Source: Loktanella sp. 5RATIMAR09 (lineage in GTDB: Bacteria > Pseudomonadota > Alphaproteobacteria > Rhodobacterales > Rhodobacteraceae). Taken from it: a stretch of DNA of 64,000 nt. Shown piece after piece: positions 1 through 8,827 of the stretch (its first letter is position 1; each line of letters starts with the position of its first letter). The DNA lies in contig NZ_LJAL01000001.1 of NCBI RefSeq assembly GCF_001419985.1, positions 124,001 to 188,000 of the forward strand. Direction: 5' to 3'. Under the pieces are notes generated by a model, which was given only the letters and a program-made list of their open reading frames with translations, was not told the origin of the DNA and ran no database searches. The translations under genes were made by a program, and so were the position numbers.

Positions 1-1
1 G

Positions 2-1141
2 ATCATGATGGTCCGCCGCGCGGGCAAATCGACAGAGGCGGTGCAATTTGTCGCCTCTCAGGTCGGGCGTTTGTCGCAGGATGTCCATTCGCTGGGACAG
101 GGCCAGCAACAGCTTGCGGGCAACATCAGCATCGTCAGCGAGGCGCAGGCCAATGCGCAAGTACACGTCGTGCAGACAATGGAGGCGCGTCTGGCCGAAG
201 TGCAGGCACAAATGGCCGAACGGTTGGCTGAAAGCGCGATGAAATCGGCGCGCGCTTTGACCGACATGCAGGAACGCATGAAAGACACGCTGACCGGATC
301 ATCCGAAAAAACCACCAAGAGCCTGACAGAATTGCAGGAACGGCTGGCGACCATCGACAAGGCGCAGACAAATATCGAGAAACTCTCGGGCGATGTGCTT
401 TCGTTGCAGGATATCTTGTCGAACAAACAGACGCGCGGCGCGTTCGGCGAAATCCAGTTGCAGGATATCGTGTCAAAGGCGCTGCCTTCGGATAGCTACA
501 CATGGCAAGCGACCCTTTCCAACGGCAGCAGGCCCGATTGCCTGATCCATCTGCCCAATCCCCCCGGCCCTATTGTCGTTGACGCCAAATTCCCGCTTGA
601 GGCCTATGAGGCGCTGATGCGCGCCGAGACTAAGCCGGAGCGCGAACGCGCGCTCACGACCTTTGGGCAGGCGATCAGAACGCACATCAAAAAGATCTCT
701 GACAGCTACCTGATTGAAGGCGAAACCGCTGATGGCGCTTTGATGTTCCTACCCTCCGAGGCGGTCTATGCAGAGCTGCACAGCCGCCTGCCCCATATCG
801 TGCGCGAAGGATTCTCTGCCCGTGTCTGGATTGTCTCGCCAACGACCTGCATGGCGACGCTGAACACGATGCGGGCCATCCTGAAAGACGCGCGGATGCG
901 TGAACAAACCGGTGCAATTCGTAAGGAACTGGCGCTGTTGGGGGGGGATGTCGACCGTCTGGTGACGCGGGTGGGCAACCTTGACCGGCACTTTGGGCAA
1001 GCTGCGAAAGACATCGAAGATATCAAAATCTCGGCAGAAAAGGCGGGCAAACGCGCGCATCGTCTGGATCATTTTGATTTCGAAGAAATCGCACCGGACC
1101 CGGAAACAAAGGTCGTGCCTATTTTGCCACCGAAGGTCTAG
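2..1141 (+). CDS. rmuC: DNA recombination protein RmuC, 5' end cut off by the window
   Basis: RmuC-family protein, thought to limit rearrangements at inverted repeats. The visible part starts in a long Gln/Glu/Ala-rich coiled coil (first ~130 residues) and continues into the nuclease-like RmuC domain, with GAFGEIQL, RPDCLIHLP and VVDAKFPLEAY. The Glu, Asp and DAK residues fit a PD-(D/E)xK-type core. Family members normally have an N-terminal membrane anchor before the coiled coil; it is absent here and the frame is open to base 2. The ATG pair at 5-10 is therefore probably internal. The next gene starts 3 nt after the stop. The family call is firm; the nuclease chemistry is family knowledge. 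Confidence 0.9.
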   Translation: MMMVRRAGKSTEAVQFVASQVGRLSQDVHSLGQGQQQLAGNISIVSEAQANAQVHVVQTMEARLAEVQAQMAERLAESAMKSARALTDMQERMKDTLTGSSEKTTKSLTELQERLATIDKAQTNIEKLSGDVLSLQDILSNKQTRGAFGEIQLQDIVSKALPSDSYTWQATLSNGSRPDCLIHLPNPPGPIVVDAKFPLEAYEALMRAETKPERERALTTFGQAIRTHIKKISDSYLIEGETADGALMFLPSEAVYAELHSRLPHIVREGFSARVWIVSPTTCMATLNTMRAILKDARMREQTGAIRKELALLGGDVDRLVTRVGNLDRHFGQAAKDIEDIKISAEKAGKRAHRLDHFDFEEIAPDPETKVVPILPPKV

Positions 1142-1144
1142 CCA

Positions 1145-1903
1145 GTGTCGCCGCGTGTTTTCATCACCGCAGGCGCGGGCGGCATTGGCAAGGTGATCGC
1201 CGAGACCTATGCCGCGCAAGGTGCGCGGGTTTTCGTGTGCGATCAGAACCCTACAGCGCTTGATGACCTCGCAGAGGGGATCAGCGGGTCTTGCGTTGAT
1301 GTGACCGACGAAACGGCTTTGGATGACTGGTTGCAAGCGGGGCTTGCCCTGCTTGGCGGCTGTGATGTGCTGATCAACAATGCGGGTATTGCAGGGCAGG
1401 CTGGCCCAGTTGAGGCGCTTGACCTTGCGCAGTGGAAGAAATGCCTCGCGGTAAATCTGGATGCGCAGATGATCACCTGCCGTGCCATCGCGCCGGTGAT
1501 GAAACGCCAGAAATCTGGCGTTATTATCAACCTTTCATCGACCTCGGGCCTTTTTGGTGCGCCATTTCGCGCGCCTTATGCCGCCGCGAAATGGGCGGTG
1601 ATCGGATTTACCAAAACAATCGCAACAGAATTGGGCCCGTATGGCATAAGGTGCAATGCAATCTGCCCCGGCGCTGTCAGCGGTGATCGTATGGATCGGG
1701 TTCTCGCGGCCGAAGCGCAGGCGCGCGGCGTGACGCCACAAGATGTCTATCACGAATATGCGTCTGGCAGCTCGCTGCGTCGCTTTGCCGAGCCAGAGGA
1801 AATCGCGCAGCTTTGTCTTTATCTATCGTCTGACGCGGCAAAATTCGTGTCAGGTCAGGCAATCGCAGTCGACGGGAACACCGAGACATACCACTCGGTC
1901 TGA
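1145..1903 (+). CDS. SDR family oxidoreductase
   Basis: Classical short-chain dehydrogenase/reductase of 252 residues. The Rossmann glycine motif is TAGAGGIG (residues 8-15), followed by NNAG (78-81), the Ser region INLSSTSG and the catalytic pair Tyr145-x3-Lys149 (YAAAK). It starts at GTG 1145, only 3 nt after rmuC, so the two are probably co-transcribed. The C-terminal stretch SGQAIAVDGNTE is typical of NAD(P)H-dependent SDRs. The substrate cannot be deduced; the layout resembles 3-oxoacyl-ACP reductase/sugar dehydrogenase-like SDRs. Confidence 0.9.
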   Translation: MSPRVFITAGAGGIGKVIAETYAAQGARVFVCDQNPTALDDLAEGISGSCVDVTDETALDDWLQAGLALLGGCDVLINNAGIAGQAGPVEALDLAQWKKCLAVNLDAQMITCRAIAPVMKRQKSGVIINLSSTSGLFGAPFRAPYAAAKWAVIGFTKTIATELGPYGIRCNAICPGAVSGDRMDRVLAAEAQARGVTPQDVYHEYASGSSLRRFAEPEEIAQLCLYLSSDAAKFVSGQAIAVDGNTETYHSV

Positions 1904-1991
1904 CGGGGCATCTGACGTCAGAATTTGCATCTTGTGATTGCAGGCTGTATAAACCTCTGAAAAATATAATAATCATTTGAGCGGTTTCAGA

Positions 1992-2483
1992 ATGACCACC
2001 CCCCTTACCTCGCTATGGCGGGATTTCTTGTGCCTTTTTTTCCAGCGCCCAAAACGCCTTCAAGTGGCGGCGTTGTGCTATCGCGGTGCTGGCTCCGACA
2101 TGGAAGTTCTGCTCGTCACAAGCCGTGATACTGGCCGCTGGATCATTCCAAAAGGCTGGCCAATCAATGGGTTGCAAACCTCAGAAGCCGCGCTTCAAGA
2201 GGCGTGGGAAGAGGCAGGCGTGCGTAATAGCAATGCGCCGTCAGAGCCCATTGGCACATACACCTATGACAAAGTAATGCGTGCGGGCCTGCCGGTGCCG
2301 GTTGAAACACTGGTCTATCCGGTCAAGGTGAAAGAGACATCTTGCGATTTCCCCGAAGCGCATGAGCGCAAGCGGAAATGGGTATCGCCCGAGACGGCCG
2401 CCGACCTTGTCAGAGAAGGCGAACTTAAGGATATTTTGCGCCAGATGACAAATCTCTTCACTCAAAACGCGCAACAAGGTTGA
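1992..2483 (+). CDS. Nudix hydrolase, diphosphoinositol-polyphosphate-phosphohydrolase-like
   Basis: Small Nudix-fold hydrolase. The Nudix box follows KGWPINGLQ and ends QEAWEEAGV, so the metal-binding EExG core is present, but the upstream Glu of the consensus is Leu and the Arg is Gln. WIIPKGWPINGLQ resembles the DIPP/MutT-like subgroup common in alphaproteobacteria. I chose ATG 1992 (163 residues); an in-frame TTG at 1977 would add five residues. It sits alone between an SDR and a phosphate transporter. The natural substrate (nucleotide diphosphate or inositol/polyphosphate type) is not determinable from sequence. Confidence 0.85.
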   Translation: MTTPLTSLWRDFLCLFFQRPKRLQVAALCYRGAGSDMEVLLVTSRDTGRWIIPKGWPINGLQTSEAALQEAWEEAGVRNSNAPSEPIGTYTYDKVMRAGLPVPVETLVYPVKVKETSCDFPEAHERKRKWVSPETAADLVREGELKDILRQMTNLFTQNAQQG

Positions 2484-2537
2484 TTTCTGCGCCCGTGGGC
2501 CGCTAGTGCTGTCCGAAATTCCTTGGGGAGAGCAGAA

Positions 2538-4025
2538 ATGGCCAATTTGAACGAGGGTGATCCGCGCCACCTCGATACGCTGGATCGCGACCTCGCGCGC
2601 TATTCCAACCTTGAACTTGCAACGAACTACGTATCGCGGCCCCTGATTGGAACAGGCATCGCGTTTTTGTTTGTGGTGATCGCAGGCTTGGCGGCAGCCC
2701 TTTTCTTCGGCGAGGCAAATAATTCTTTCATCGTGATCATGGCCGCCTGTCTGGGTGCCTACATGGCGCTGAATATCGGGGCCAACGATGTTGCAAACAA
2801 CATGGGGCCTGCGGTAGGCGCCAATGCCCTGACGATGGGCGGAGCGATTGCAATTGCCGTTGTGTTCGAAAGTGCCGGCGCATTGATTGCAGGGGGCGAC
2901 GTGGTTTCAACCATCGCCAAGGGCATTATCGCACCCGAAAGCATGGGAACCGCAACAACATTTATCTGGGCGATGATGTCTGCGCTTCTGGCGGCCGCGT
3001 TCTGGGTCAACCTTGCCACCTGGGTCGGCGCACCTGTTTCGACGACCCATTCGGTTGTCGGGGGCGTCATGGGGGCCGGGATCGCGGCGGCGGGTTTTGC
3101 TGCCGTGAATTGGCCGACGATGGGGGCGATTGCGGCCAGTTGGGTGATTTCACCCTTGCTGGGTGGTCTGATTGCCGCAGGTTTCCTTTGGCTCATCAAA
3201 TCGCGGATCATCTATCAGGATGACAAGATCGCAGCCGCACGGAAATGGGTGCCGCTGCTCGTCGGAATCATGGGCGGCACCTTTGCCTCTTATCTGGCGC
3301 TCAAGGGCCTAAAATCGCTCATGAAGATTGATCTTTCCACCGCGCTCTTGATCGGTGCGGTCATCGGTTTGATCATCTGGGCGGTGATGATCCCTGTCAT
3401 CAAAAAGCAATCCGAGGGGCTGGAGAACCGCAACAAATCACTCAAGGTTCTTTTTGGTATCCCTCTTGTCGTGTCGGCAGCGCTGCTCAGCTTTGCACAT
3501 GGCGCCAATGACGTGGCAAATGCAGTGGGCCCGCTCGCAGCGATTGTTCAGGCCGCGCAATCGGGTGATTTCCTGACTGCATTCACAATTCCGCTTTGGG
3601 TTATGTTCATCGGCGCGCTTGGTATTTCCTTTGGCCTGTTCCTGTTCGGCCCAAAACTGATCCGGGTGGTTGGCAGCCAGATCACGAAACTTAACCCGAT
3701 GCGCGCCTACTGTGTGGCGCTCTCGGCTGCGATCACTGTCATCGTCGCAAGTTGGCTCGGCCTGCCGGTCAGCTCGACACATATCGCCGTTGGCGGTGTG
3801 TTTGGCGTGGGTTTCTTCCGTGAATGGGATGCCGAACGTCGCATCAAGAAGGCACGTATGACGATGCCGAATCGTGTAATGTACGCCCCGGAAGAACGGC
3901 AACGTCGCAAGCTGGTCCGCAGATCACATTTCATGACGATCATCGCCGCGTGGGTCATTACTGTGCCAGCGGCGGCGATATTGTCTGCCTGCTTCTTCTT
4001 GGCGCTCAACACGCTTTGGGGCTAG
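2538..4025 (+). CDS. pit: inorganic phosphate transporter, PiT family
   Basis: Polytopic inner-membrane phosphate permease of 495 residues. The duplicated PHO-4 signature is clear: GANDVANNMGPAVG in the N-terminal half and HGANDVANAVGPLAA in the C-terminal half, each with a later VSTTHS / VSSTHI motif. About ten or more hydrophobic segments flank a loop of charged residues. ATG 2538 is preferred because GGGGAGAG lies 5-13 nt upstream; a TTG at 2523 would sit before that site. A strong terminator follows at 4043. No phoU-like (DUF47) gene is adjacent, unlike many pit loci, so it is probably transcribed alone. Confidence 0.93.
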   Translation: MANLNEGDPRHLDTLDRDLARYSNLELATNYVSRPLIGTGIAFLFVVIAGLAAALFFGEANNSFIVIMAACLGAYMALNIGANDVANNMGPAVGANALTMGGAIAIAVVFESAGALIAGGDVVSTIAKGIIAPESMGTATTFIWAMMSALLAAAFWVNLATWVGAPVSTTHSVVGGVMGAGIAAAGFAAVNWPTMGAIAASWVISPLLGGLIAAGFLWLIKSRIIYQDDKIAAARKWVPLLVGIMGGTFASYLALKGLKSLMKIDLSTALLIGAVIGLIIWAVMIPVIKKQSEGLENRNKSLKVLFGIPLVVSAALLSFAHGANDVANAVGPLAAIVQAAQSGDFLTAFTIPLWVMFIGALGISFGLFLFGPKLIRVVGSQITKLNPMRAYCVALSAAITVIVASWLGLPVSSTHIAVGGVFGVGFFREWDAERRIKKARMTMPNRVMYAPEERQRRKLVRRSHFMTIIAAWVITVPAAAILSACFFLALNTLWG

Positions 4026-4042
4026 CGACTGCCACGACCAAC

Positions 4043-4080
4043 AAAAAAGGCGCCCCATGCAAAGCGGGGACGCCTTTTTT
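4043..4080. terminator. bidirectional rho-independent terminator
   Basis: Ten-base stem AAAAAAGGCG / CGCCTTTTTT plus a GC-rich inner arm (CCCC/GGGG), A-tract on the left and T-tract on the right. It lies between the convergent phosphate transporter and chrR and can serve both strands. Confidence 0.9.
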
Positions 4081-4106
4081 GTGAGTGAAGGTCGTGGGAT
4101 GGTCGA

Positions 4107-4769
4107 TTAGATTCCGATAAAACGTTGCGCGATACGCGGCACCAAGCCGTTGAACCGCAGTGGCGCGTCAGTCGCTGCAAGGCAGATACAGTCCAAACCC
4201 TCTTCAGCAACTGGCGTGTGGTGCAAGTCTTCGTTTGCAACCTCGACGTCACCGGCGCCAAAGCGGTCTTCGGAGTCCGTAAAGGCCCCCTGTAGCACAA
4301 GCGTCAGCTCCGTACCGCGATGCCCGTGATCCGGAACGGCTGTGCCTGCGGGAATACGCAACAAGCGGACGCTGGCGTCTTTCGATGTTTTCAGCACCAG
4401 TTGGCTGACGCCACCACCGACTTTGCGCCATTTCAGGCTATCAATATCACCGTCAACATAGTCCTGAAGTGGGCCCGGAAACACGCTGTTTTTCGTCCGT
4501 ACCCGTGCCGGCTTGTCTGCAAATTTGCCACTCTCAATCAACGCCAATGTTGCGGCCAGCGCATCCTCAGCCACATCAACAGGTGCGGTGTCCATCATGA
4601 CCTCACCACCGACGGCTTCGTACCCTGCGAGGGCCGCGCGACAATCGTCACACATACTGATGTGGGTCGCCACGACTAGATTAAAGGCTTCCGGCAACGT
4701 TCCGGCGGCATAGCCCATCAAAAGGGGCTCGGTCAGGTGATGTTTTATCTTTGTCATGTCGTTCATCAT
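4107..4769 (-). CDS. chrR: ChrR-type zinc anti-sigma factor with C-terminal cupin
   Basis: Anti-sigma factor of 220 residues that holds the adjacent sigma factor inactive until singlet oxygen releases it (known for Rhodobacter sphaeroides ChrR). The N-terminal zinc anti-sigma domain has His11, His36, Cys40 and Cys43 (H-x3-C-x2-C). The C-terminal half is a cupin with PDHGHRGTE and a later EDLHH, matching the metal ligands of the ChrR cupin-like domain. It overlaps the end of the sigma gene in an ATGATGA junction, showing translational coupling. ATG codons at 4766 and 4757 are alternative starts. Confidence 0.95.
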   Translation of the reverse strand: MMNDMTKIKHHLTEPLLMGYAAGTLPEAFNLVVATHISMCDDCRAALAGYEAVGGEVMMDTAPVDVAEDALAATLALIESGKFADKPARVRTKNSVFPGPLQDYVDGDIDSLKWRKVGGGVSQLVLKTSKDASVRLLRIPAGTAVPDHGHRGTELTLVLQGAFTDSEDRFGAGDVEVANEDLHHTPVAEEGLDCICLAATDAPLRFNGLVPRIAQRFIGI

Positions 4770-5317
4770 TTCATTACGTGGCGTAATCTGTCCAACGCCA
4801 ACCTAATCCGCGATTTGATCGTCCCCAGCGGCAATCCCGTCTCTGCGGCGATTTGACTGTGGGTCAGCTCGCCAAAGTAGGCGCGCTCGATCAGTTTCCT
4901 TTGTTCATCAGGCAATGTGGCCAAGGCCTGCCCGAGTTGTTCCGTTTCCTGTTGCAGCCCAATTGCATCGGCCTGATCTGGTTCCGCTTCGGGGCCCCAC
5001 GGCAAATCTTCGGGTTCAGGCCTGCGCTGTTTGCGCAGAATGTCGATTTTACGATTTCGGGCGATGGTAAAAATCCATGTGGACACACTCGCCTTGGTCG
5101 GATCGAACATATGGGCCTTATTCCAAAGGGTCGCCATGACCTCCTGTGTACATTCCTCTGCCAGATCCGGGCTGGCCCCCGATTTCATTAGAAACGATTT
5201 CACGCGAGGTGCAAAATAGCCAAAAAGCTCGGCGAACGCCGCGCGGTCCTGATTATCACGCACCGCATAAACCTGGACGACCCAAGCCATACGTTTCGTC
5301 GTTAGTTCGGTGTTCAC
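4766..5317 (-). CDS. rpoE: ECF sigma factor RpoE (singlet-oxygen type)
   Basis: ECF sigma factor partnered with ChrR. Region 2 contains FAELFGYFAPRVKSFLMKSG and STWIFTIARNRKID; region 4 contains the helix-turn-helix SQIAAETGLPLGTIKSRIRLALDRLR. The frame is open to an ATG at 5437, but the likely autoregulated promoter (-35 at 5451-5456, -10 at 5428-5432) lies downstream of that codon. I therefore place the start at GTG 5317, giving 183 residues, close to the known R. sphaeroides protein, with GAGGA about 10 nt upstream. ATG 5422 and ATG 5290 are alternatives. Confidence 0.93.
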   Translation of the reverse strand: MNTELTTKRMAWVVQVYAVRDNQDRAAFAELFGYFAPRVKSFLMKSGASPDLAEECTQEVMATLWNKAHMFDPTKASVSTWIFTIARNRKIDILRKQRRPEPEDLPWGPEAEPDQADAIGLQQETEQLGQALATLPDEQRKLIERAYFGELTHSQIAAETGLPLGTIKSRIRLALDRLRHVMK

Positions 5318-5427
5318 CTTTGATGTCCTCGCGTCGCGCTTAGGCAGTGCCTTCACACCATCATAAGTGCTTGGCACGGGCAACGCATCCGCTTTTCTCA
5401 AGGTGCTTGTTTCCGTTAACATAAAGG

Positions 5428-5456
5428 TATTACGCACCTGATCACAGAGTGGATCA
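5428..5456 (-). promoter_or_regulatory. RpoE-type promoter of rpoE-chrR
   Basis: On the minus strand TGATCC (5456-5451) is followed after 18 nt by TAATA (5432-5428). This matches the TGATCC / TAAGA-like promoter known for R. sphaeroides RpoE and implies autoregulation of rpoE-chrR. The leader to GTG 5317 would be about 100 nt. Confidence 0.75.
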
Positions 5457-5478
5457 CAACATGGATGCTTTTTTGTGA

Positions 5479-5507
5479 TGATCCATGTAAGTAGCAGCGA
5501 CGTAACA
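5479..5507 (+). promoter_or_regulatory. RpoE-type promoter of the divergent 5548-10140 operon
   Basis: On the plus strand TGATCC (5479-5484) is followed after 18 nt by TAACA (5503-5507). It mirrors the rpoE promoter: the two -35 elements form an inverted pair 22 bp apart. It should place the five-gene operon under RpoE control. Confidence 0.7.
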
Positions 5508-5547
5508 ACAATAAGAAACGATCAAGCGAAACTGGAGCCCTCCACAC

Positions 5548-6846
5548 ATGCCATTCGAAGCCGGGACGATCGCGCCCAAGAAAATTGCGGTCATTGGTGC
5601 CGGTATTTCAGGGATGGGCGCTGCACATGCGCTCGCACAGGACCATCAGGTTGTCTTGTTCGAAGCAGAGGGGCGCCTCGGCGGCCATGCGCGCACACGG
5701 ATGGCGGGCAAGAACAGCGATCAAGCGGTGGACACAGGTTTCATCGTTTTCAACTATGCCAATTACCCGCATCTGACAAAGCTGTTTGACGACCTCGATG
5801 TGCCGGTCACAAAAAGCAATATGAGTTTTGGTGCATCGTTCAGCGGCGGCCGCATGGAATATGGCCTTGCCAGCATGAATGCGCTTTTCGCCCAGCGCAG
5901 TAATATCGCAAGCCCGCGCTTCTTGCGCATGGTCCGCGATATTCTGAAGTTCAACGCAAAGGGGTTAGAAGCAAGTCAGGATGAGACACTGACAATCGGC
6001 CAGTTGCTCAAGAAGCTGAAACTCAGCGATTATTTCCGCGATCATTATCTACTGCCCTTCTCGGGGGCGATCTGGTCGACTCCGAAAGAGAAAATTCTCG
6101 ATTTTCCTGCCTATGCGATGATGAAGTTTTTTGACAACCACGCACTTCTTAGCGCAACAGGCCAGCACCAATGGTTCACTGTTGACGGGGGGTCGCGTGA
6201 GTATGTCACGCGCCTTGGCGCGAATATGCTCAAACGCGGCGTTGAAACCCGTCTCGGCGCGCCGATTGATGCCGTACGCCGCACGTCGGCAGGTGTGGAG
6301 GTCAAAACACATGGCGCGGAATGGGAAGCCTTCGACGAGGTGGTCTTTGCCACCCATTCTGACGATACGCTGGCGATGTTGTCAGACGCCACAGCCGTGG
6401 AAAAGTCGGTCCTTGGTGCTGTGCGCTATCAACCCAACAAAGTGGTTCTGCACTCTGATACATCCATCATGCCAAAGCGCCGTCAGGTCTGGTCATCGTG
6501 GATCTATTCCGAGGACGCACAGCGCACCGATACCGAGATCAACTTGACCTACTGGATGAATTCGCTGCAGCCTTGGCTGAAAGCCGAGGATATGATGGTC
6601 ACTCTGAACAGCAACCGTCCGATCAAGGAAGATCTGATCTGGGACGAAGTCACACTGCGCCACCCTGTCTATGATCTTGAGGCGATTGCCGCGCAGGACG
6701 CGGCGGCGGCGATGAACGGCGCGAACCGGACGTGGTTTTGCGGTGCGTGGATGAAGAACGGGTTCCATGAGGATGGGCTGTCGAGCGCCTTGGATGTCGT
6801 GAATTCGCTCAATGCACGCGCGCGGATGAACGTCGCAGCCGAGTGA
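5548..6846 (+). CDS. NAD(P)/FAD-dependent amine-oxidase-like protein of the RpoE regulon
   Basis: Flavoprotein of 432 residues with an N-terminal FAD-binding Rossmann motif (IGAGISGMGAAHAL, Gly17-Gly22 core) and GRLGGHARTR just after it, as in amine-oxidase/desaturase-like flavoenzymes. ATG 5548 has GGAG about 10 nt upstream. It is first in an operon driven by the RpoE-type promoter, and homologues of the set occur next to rpoE-chrR in other Rhodobacteraceae. In that context it probably modifies membrane lipid acyl chains (family members include the furan-fatty-acid desaturase type), but the substrate is inference. Confidence 0.85.
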   Translation: MPFEAGTIAPKKIAVIGAGISGMGAAHALAQDHQVVLFEAEGRLGGHARTRMAGKNSDQAVDTGFIVFNYANYPHLTKLFDDLDVPVTKSNMSFGASFSGGRMEYGLASMNALFAQRSNIASPRFLRMVRDILKFNAKGLEASQDETLTIGQLLKKLKLSDYFRDHYLLPFSGAIWSTPKEKILDFPAYAMMKFFDNHALLSATGQHQWFTVDGGSREYVTRLGANMLKRGVETRLGAPIDAVRRTSAGVEVKTHGAEWEAFDEVVFATHSDDTLAMLSDATAVEKSVLGAVRYQPNKVVLHSDTSIMPKRRQVWSSWIYSEDAQRTDTEINLTYWMNSLQPWLKAEDMMVTLNSNRPIKEDLIWDEVTLRHPVYDLEAIAAQDAAAAMNGANRTWFCGAWMKNGFHEDGLSSALDVVNSLNARARMNVAAE

Positions 6847-7601
6847 CATCCACCGTTCAACATATCGCAGCAGAAACCTATCACGGGCGGCGCGGGGCGG
6901 TGAAAAACGCCTTTCGCTATTCGATTGATTATGTGTTGCTGGATGCCGAGGCCGAGGTGGCAACCCCGACCCTGTTTTCGCGCAATGCAGGGAACCTGAT
7001 GTCACTGCATGACAGTGATCATGGCGGCGCACCCAAGGCTGGTGTCGGGGCCGCGTGGGTGCGGGATGTGCTTTCAGCTTATGATATACAGGATGCTATG
7101 CGGATTGAGCTGCTCGCCCAGCCCCGCGTTCTGGGTCATGTGTTCAATCCCGTTTCCTTCTGGCTTTGCTATGATGCGGATGACGCGCTGACCACAGTGA
7201 TTGCAGAAGTTACGAACACATTTGGTGACCGCCATTCCTATTTGTGTCGTCATGCAGATGGCCGTGCGATCACCAAGGATGAAACGCTGTCGGCACAAAA
7301 GCTGATGCATGTGTCGCCCTTTCAACCAATCGAGGGTGGCTATGTGTTTCGCTTTGATATCCAGCCTGATGCGATCGGCATCTGGATTGACTATTCACGC
7401 GGCAACGGAGGTCTGATTGCGACGCTGACCGGGCCGCGCGAACCCATCTCCAATACAGCGGTCATCAAGGCGGCGCTCCGCCGACCCTTCGGCTCTCGTC
7501 GCGTGCTTGCGCTGATCCATTGGCAGGCGATCAAACTCTGGTGGAAAGGTGCGACGTTCCGGTCGCAACCCGAACCACCCGCAGACGAGGTGAGCCGGTG
7601 A
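6843..7601 (+). CDS. DUF1365 family protein
   Basis: DUF1365 protein of 252 residues, starting with GTG in a GTGA overlap with the upstream stop. The N-terminal HGRRGAVKNAFRYSIDYVLLD, the central LLAQPRVLGHVFNPVSFW and the C-terminal LIHWQAIKLWWKG are characteristic of the family. Members regularly follow an amine-oxidase-like flavoprotein and usually precede a cyclopropane-fatty-acid-synthase-like methyltransferase, pointing to lipid modification. Here the methyltransferase is not next. The biochemical activity is not established. Confidence 0.88.
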   Translation: MTSTVQHIAAETYHGRRGAVKNAFRYSIDYVLLDAEAEVATPTLFSRNAGNLMSLHDSDHGGAPKAGVGAAWVRDVLSAYDIQDAMRIELLAQPRVLGHVFNPVSFWLCYDADDALTTVIAEVTNTFGDRHSYLCRHADGRAITKDETLSAQKLMHVSPFQPIEGGYVFRFDIQPDAIGIWIDYSRGNGGLIATLTGPREPISNTAVIKAALRRPFGSRRVLALIHWQAIKLWWKGATFRSQPEPPADEVSR

Positions 7602-8824
7602 GGGCGCTCACCGAACGCCTGCCTGCCTATTCGCTTTTCGCTGCCGTTCTTGCGGGTGCGGGCTTGCCGATCTATATCTACGCGCCGAAATATTACGCCG
7701 ACACCTATGGTGTCAGCCTTGCAGCGCTCGGCACACTGTTATTCGTGATGCGCCTGTTCGACATGATCCAGGATCCCGTTCTGGGTTGGATCAGCGAACG
7801 GCTGACACGTAGCAAAAAGCTGGTGATCACGCTGACGGCAGGTGTCATGGCCCTGTCTATGATAGGTCTGTTTGCGGTAGCCCCGCCGATCAATCCGCTG
7901 TGGTGGTTTGCGATCACTGTGACAGGTCTGTTTACCGCGTTCAGTTTTCTCACCATCAATTTCTACGCCCAAGGCGTCAGCAAAGCCGGCAGTGGCCCAC
8001 GGGGCCATGTGCGACTGGCCGCCTGGCGCGAAAGCGGGGCATTGATCGGTGTCTGCATCGCCGCCGTCGTACCCACCGTTTTGATCGGCGTGGTCGCCGA
8101 TCCTTTCGCGGCCTTCGCCTACGGCTTCACCGCGCTTGCTGTGGCTGCCGCCATCTTTATGTGGCCCGAGTGGAAAGAAAGGGTCAGTCAGGAACCCTCG
8201 CAGATCGGTGAAATTATCCGTGACAAAACGGCACGCAAGTTGCTTGTTCTGGCTTTAGTAAATGCTACGCCCCTCGCTGTTTCTTCGACACTTTTTCTCT
8301 TTTATGTCGAAAGCAAACTTGGCGCCGTCGGGTGGGAAGGCCCCCTTCTGGTGCTGTTTTTCCTCGCCGCCGCGGTCTCTTCTCCCGTTTGGTCAGCGCT
8401 CGCGCGGCGCTTCTCGCCCAAGCCCGTTTTGCTGGCCGCCATGGTGCTTGCGGTCGCTTCGTTTGGTTACACGCTCACTTTATCGCCGGGCGATGTGATC
8501 CCCTTTGCGGTTATCTGCGTACTAAGTGGAGCGAGCATCGGCGCAGACCTCACTTTGCTGCCTGCGATGTTTGCGAAACGTATGGCTGCCATCTCGCCCA
8601 ATGGCGGACAGGGGTTTGGCCTTTGGAATTTGGTGAACAAGTTCACGCTTGCTTTCGCCGCGGTGGTTCTACTGCCGTTACTTGAACGATCCGGTTTTCA
8701 GGCCGGGGCAACGGATTTGCCCGCTGAAGCCATCACGATGCTGACGGTGCTTTACGCGCTTGTGCCATCGCTATTGAAAATTCTGGCAATCGGTTTGCTG
8801 GTTGCCACAAGACTCGAGGACTAA
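7598..8824 (+). CDS. MFS transporter of the RpoE-regulated operon
   Basis: Major facilitator protein of 408 residues, GPH/MelB-like in style: conserved FDMIQDPVLGWISERLTRSKK near residue 50 and about 12 hydrophobic segments. GTG 7598 is the likely start because it forms a GTGA overlap with the DUF1365 stop; an upstream in-frame start at 7520 would lie deep inside that gene. A sugar-transporter-like MFS gene is also present in the corresponding R. sphaeroides operon. The substrate is unknown; a lipid-related or flippase-like role is possible from context only. Confidence 0.82.
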   Translation: MRALTERLPAYSLFAAVLAGAGLPIYIYAPKYYADTYGVSLAALGTLLFVMRLFDMIQDPVLGWISERLTRSKKLVITLTAGVMALSMIGLFAVAPPINPLWWFAITVTGLFTAFSFLTINFYAQGVSKAGSGPRGHVRLAAWRESGALIGVCIAAVVPTVLIGVVADPFAAFAYGFTALAVAAAIFMWPEWKERVSQEPSQIGEIIRDKTARKLLVLALVNATPLAVSSTLFLFYVESKLGAVGWEGPLLVLFFLAAAVSSPVWSALARRFSPKPVLLAAMVLAVASFGYTLTLSPGDVIPFAVICVLSGASIGADLTLLPAMFAKRMAAISPNGGQGFGLWNLVNKFTLAFAAVVLLPLLERSGFQAGATDLPAEAITMLTVLYALVPSLLKILAIGLLVATRLED

Positions 8825-8827
8825 ACG

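Noticed and set aside
5317-5437. N-terminal extension of RpoE from ATG 5437
   Set aside because: The likely rpoE promoter -10 lies downstream of this codon, and the extra 40 residues do not match the sigma family.
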